From an uncultured Fusobacterium sp. (GTDB lineage: Bacteria > Fusobacteriota > Fusobacteriia > Fusobacteriales > Fusobacteriaceae): a DNA stretch of 8,619 bases. The notes beneath the pieces are model-generated. The model made no database searches, was not told the origin of the DNA, and saw only the letters and a list, made by a program, of their open reading frames with translations. Shown here in pieces: positions 7,771 through 8,619 of this stretch. The stretch lies in the NCBI GenBank assembly GCA_900545035.1, contig UQXM01000075.1:1-8619 (forward strand). Direction: 5' to 3'. The position numbers and the translations under genes are program-made. Within the stretch, counting starts at the first letter, position 1. Each line of letters starts with the position of its first letter.

Positions 7771-7800
7771 AAAAAACCGGCAGACTGTTTATCTGCCGGT
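7771..7800 (-). terminator. Intrinsic terminator of the lysine riboswitch expression platform
   Basis: On the minus strand a 9-bp GC-rich stem (7792-7800 with 7776-7784) closes a 7-nt loop and runs straight into six U (7771-7776). It lies about 55 nt after the aptamer and 62 nt before the lysC start. Its 5' arm (7792-7798) can instead pair with the 3' strand of aptamer stem P1 (7854-7860) over 7 bp with two G-U pairs, a plausible antiterminator when lysine is scarce. An internal A/U hairpin (7813-7820 with 7832-7839) lies between. Confidence 0.9.
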
Positions 7801-7854
7801 CAAAAATCCTGTTTTTTTAAATAAAGTTATATTAAAAAAGACAAAAAAAGACGC

Positions 7855-8037
7855 AACAGAAAGCACAACATTGAGATCCTGCATATCTCAATGACAGTCA
7901 TACAGATATTTTCTGCATACCCAGCTGGAAAATTCTATCCCCACAAAATTTTCCGCTTCGGCAGTCTTGCCTTTCATCACATTTCAAAGCCGGGAAGCTC
8001 CATGTAATTACTATTCGCAACTGCTCCTCAATCTGTT
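7855..8037 (-). promoter_or_regulatory. Lysine riboswitch (L-box) aptamer upstream of lysC
   Basis: The minus-strand RNA matches the L-box pattern in order: P1 5' strand AACAGA (8032-8037), GAGGAGC (8023-8029), AGUA (8009-8012), a helix pairing 8002-8008 with 7976-7982, GGCAAGACUGCC (7960-7971) running into the signature GCCGAAGC (7955-7962), a helix pairing 7947-7954 with 7927-7934, then GCUGGGUAUGCAG, GACUGUCA (7892-7899), a 9-bp P5 (7885-7893 with 7869-7877) and the P1 3' strand UCUGUU (7855-7860). About 183 nt is normal for the class. Binding of lysine should hold P1 and let the downstream terminator form, lowering lysC operon expression. Boundaries of P1 are approximate. Confidence 0.95.
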
Positions 8038-8116
8038 TATTGATTTGCAGATATCTTACATCAAATTTCATAAAATTAAAAATTCAAAATAAATATGGCT
8101 AAGATTAAAAAAATAT

Positions 8117-8146
8117 ATTATACTTTTAAATCTTTTTGAATTACAA
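8117..8146 (-). promoter_or_regulatory. Candidate promoter of the lysC operon
   Basis: On the minus strand TTGTAA (8141-8146) and TATAAT (8117-8122) are 18 bp apart, a good sigma-70 type match. Transcription would start near 8110, leaving about 70 nt before the aptamer. A weaker -10-like TAAGAT (8053-8058) would start just ahead of the aptamer and is an alternative. Chance matches are likely in such AT-rich DNA. Confidence 0.5.
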
Positions 8147-8193
8147 TCCAGTTAAAATGCCCGAAAAATTTGCAGAAAGTGAAAGGAGAAAAA

Positions 8194-8619
8194 ATGGATT
8201 TGGAAAAAATTTTTTTAAATGATATTGAAAAAATAAATGAATGGCTTATAAATATAAGAAGAGAACTTCATTCACACCCGGAGCTTGATTTTAATCTTCC
8301 GGAAACAGTAAAAATAATATGTACTGCTCTTGACGAAATGAACATTCCTTATAAAACAGGAATAGGAAAAAGCGGAGTTGTGGGAGAAATTCAGGGAAAA
8401 GATAAAAATATCACAATAGCTTTTCGTGCCGATATGGATGCTCTGCCTATTTTGGAAAGTACAGGCTGCTCATATTCTTCAAAAAATGCAGGCCGTATGC
8501 ATGCCTGCGGACATGATGCACACACAGCCGTTCTTCTTGGAACTGCAAAAATACTTTCTGAAAAAAGAGAGGAACTTCCATGCAATGTAAGATTTATTTT
8601 TCAGCCTGCCGAAGAAACT
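8194..8619 (+). CDS. M20D amidohydrolase, probable N-acetyldiaminopimelate deacetylase (5' part; runs off the window)
   Basis: First 142 residues of a zinc-type amidohydrolase open to the right edge. Family M20D motifs appear in order: RRELHSHPEL (22-31), FRADMDALPI (77-86), MHACGHDAHTA (102-112) with metal ligands Cys105 and His107, and FQPAEE (136-141) with the catalytic Glu. M20D enzymes remove acyl groups from amino acids (hippurate, indoleacetyl-amino acids, N-acetyl-DAP), so family alone does not fix the substrate. Its place next to a lysC-to-patA operon of the acetylase branch makes N-acetyl-LL-DAP deacetylase (Bacillus YkuR type) the best call; this is inference. ATG 8194 has AAAGGAG (8182-8188) at good spacing. 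It is transcribed divergently and is not behind the riboswitch. Confidence 0.88.
   Translation, partial: MDLEKIFLNDIEKINEWLINIRRELHSHPELDFNLPETVKIICTALDEMNIPYKTGIGKSGVVGEIQGKDKNITIAFRADMDALPILESTGCSYSSKNAGRMHACGHDAHTAVLLGTAKILSEKREELPCNVRFIFQPAEET

Noticed and set aside
8391..8585. Open frame on the minus strand opposite the M20D gene
   Set aside because: It lies fully antisense to the conserved FRADMDALPI-to-HACGHDAH coding segment and has no independent support.

Overview
The window is AT-rich, with AGGAGG-type ribosome sites, tightly packed genes and little else between them. These traits, the acetyl-type diaminopimelate pathway and the YfcE and butanol-dehydrogenase-like proteins suggest a low-GC anaerobe. 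A DAP-making Fusobacterium relative is my best guess from overall character; a clostridial host is not excluded.

Left edge (1-160): the 3' part of a tRNA-Met(CAU) on the + strand, followed by its terminator and a second hairpin that closes the leftward operon. 167-1900 (minus strand): an iron-dependent alcohol dehydrogenase followed by a YfcE-type metallophosphodiesterase, probably one transcript from an extended -10 promoter near 1940.

2025-7708 (minus strand): a six-gene lysine/DAP operon in the order lysC, asd, dapA, dapB, dapH, patA. It runs from aspartate to N-acetyl-LL-diaminopimelate. Gaps are at most 30 nt and two junctions overlap. The last gene, the aminotransferase, carries two compensating frameshifts as given, so it is either a decaying gene or holds two sequence errors.

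7709-8193: a 485-nt gene-free stretch. It holds a clear lysine riboswitch on the minus strand (about 7855-8037), an intrinsic terminator (7771-7800) as its expression platform, and a candidate promoter (8117-8146). Lysine should therefore stop transcription before lysC. Divergently, from 8194 to the right edge, starts an M20D amidohydrolase that fits the next step, N-acetyl-DAP deacetylation; it lies outside the riboswitch transcript. DAP epimerase (dapF) and DAP decarboxylase (lysA) are not in the window.

I found no mobile element, CRISPR array or new defence-like system. The points most worth a second look are the double frameshift in patA, the riboswitch architecture, a possible internal start for an aspartokinase beta subunit, and the splitting of one pathway between a riboswitch-controlled operon and a divergent uncontrolled gene.
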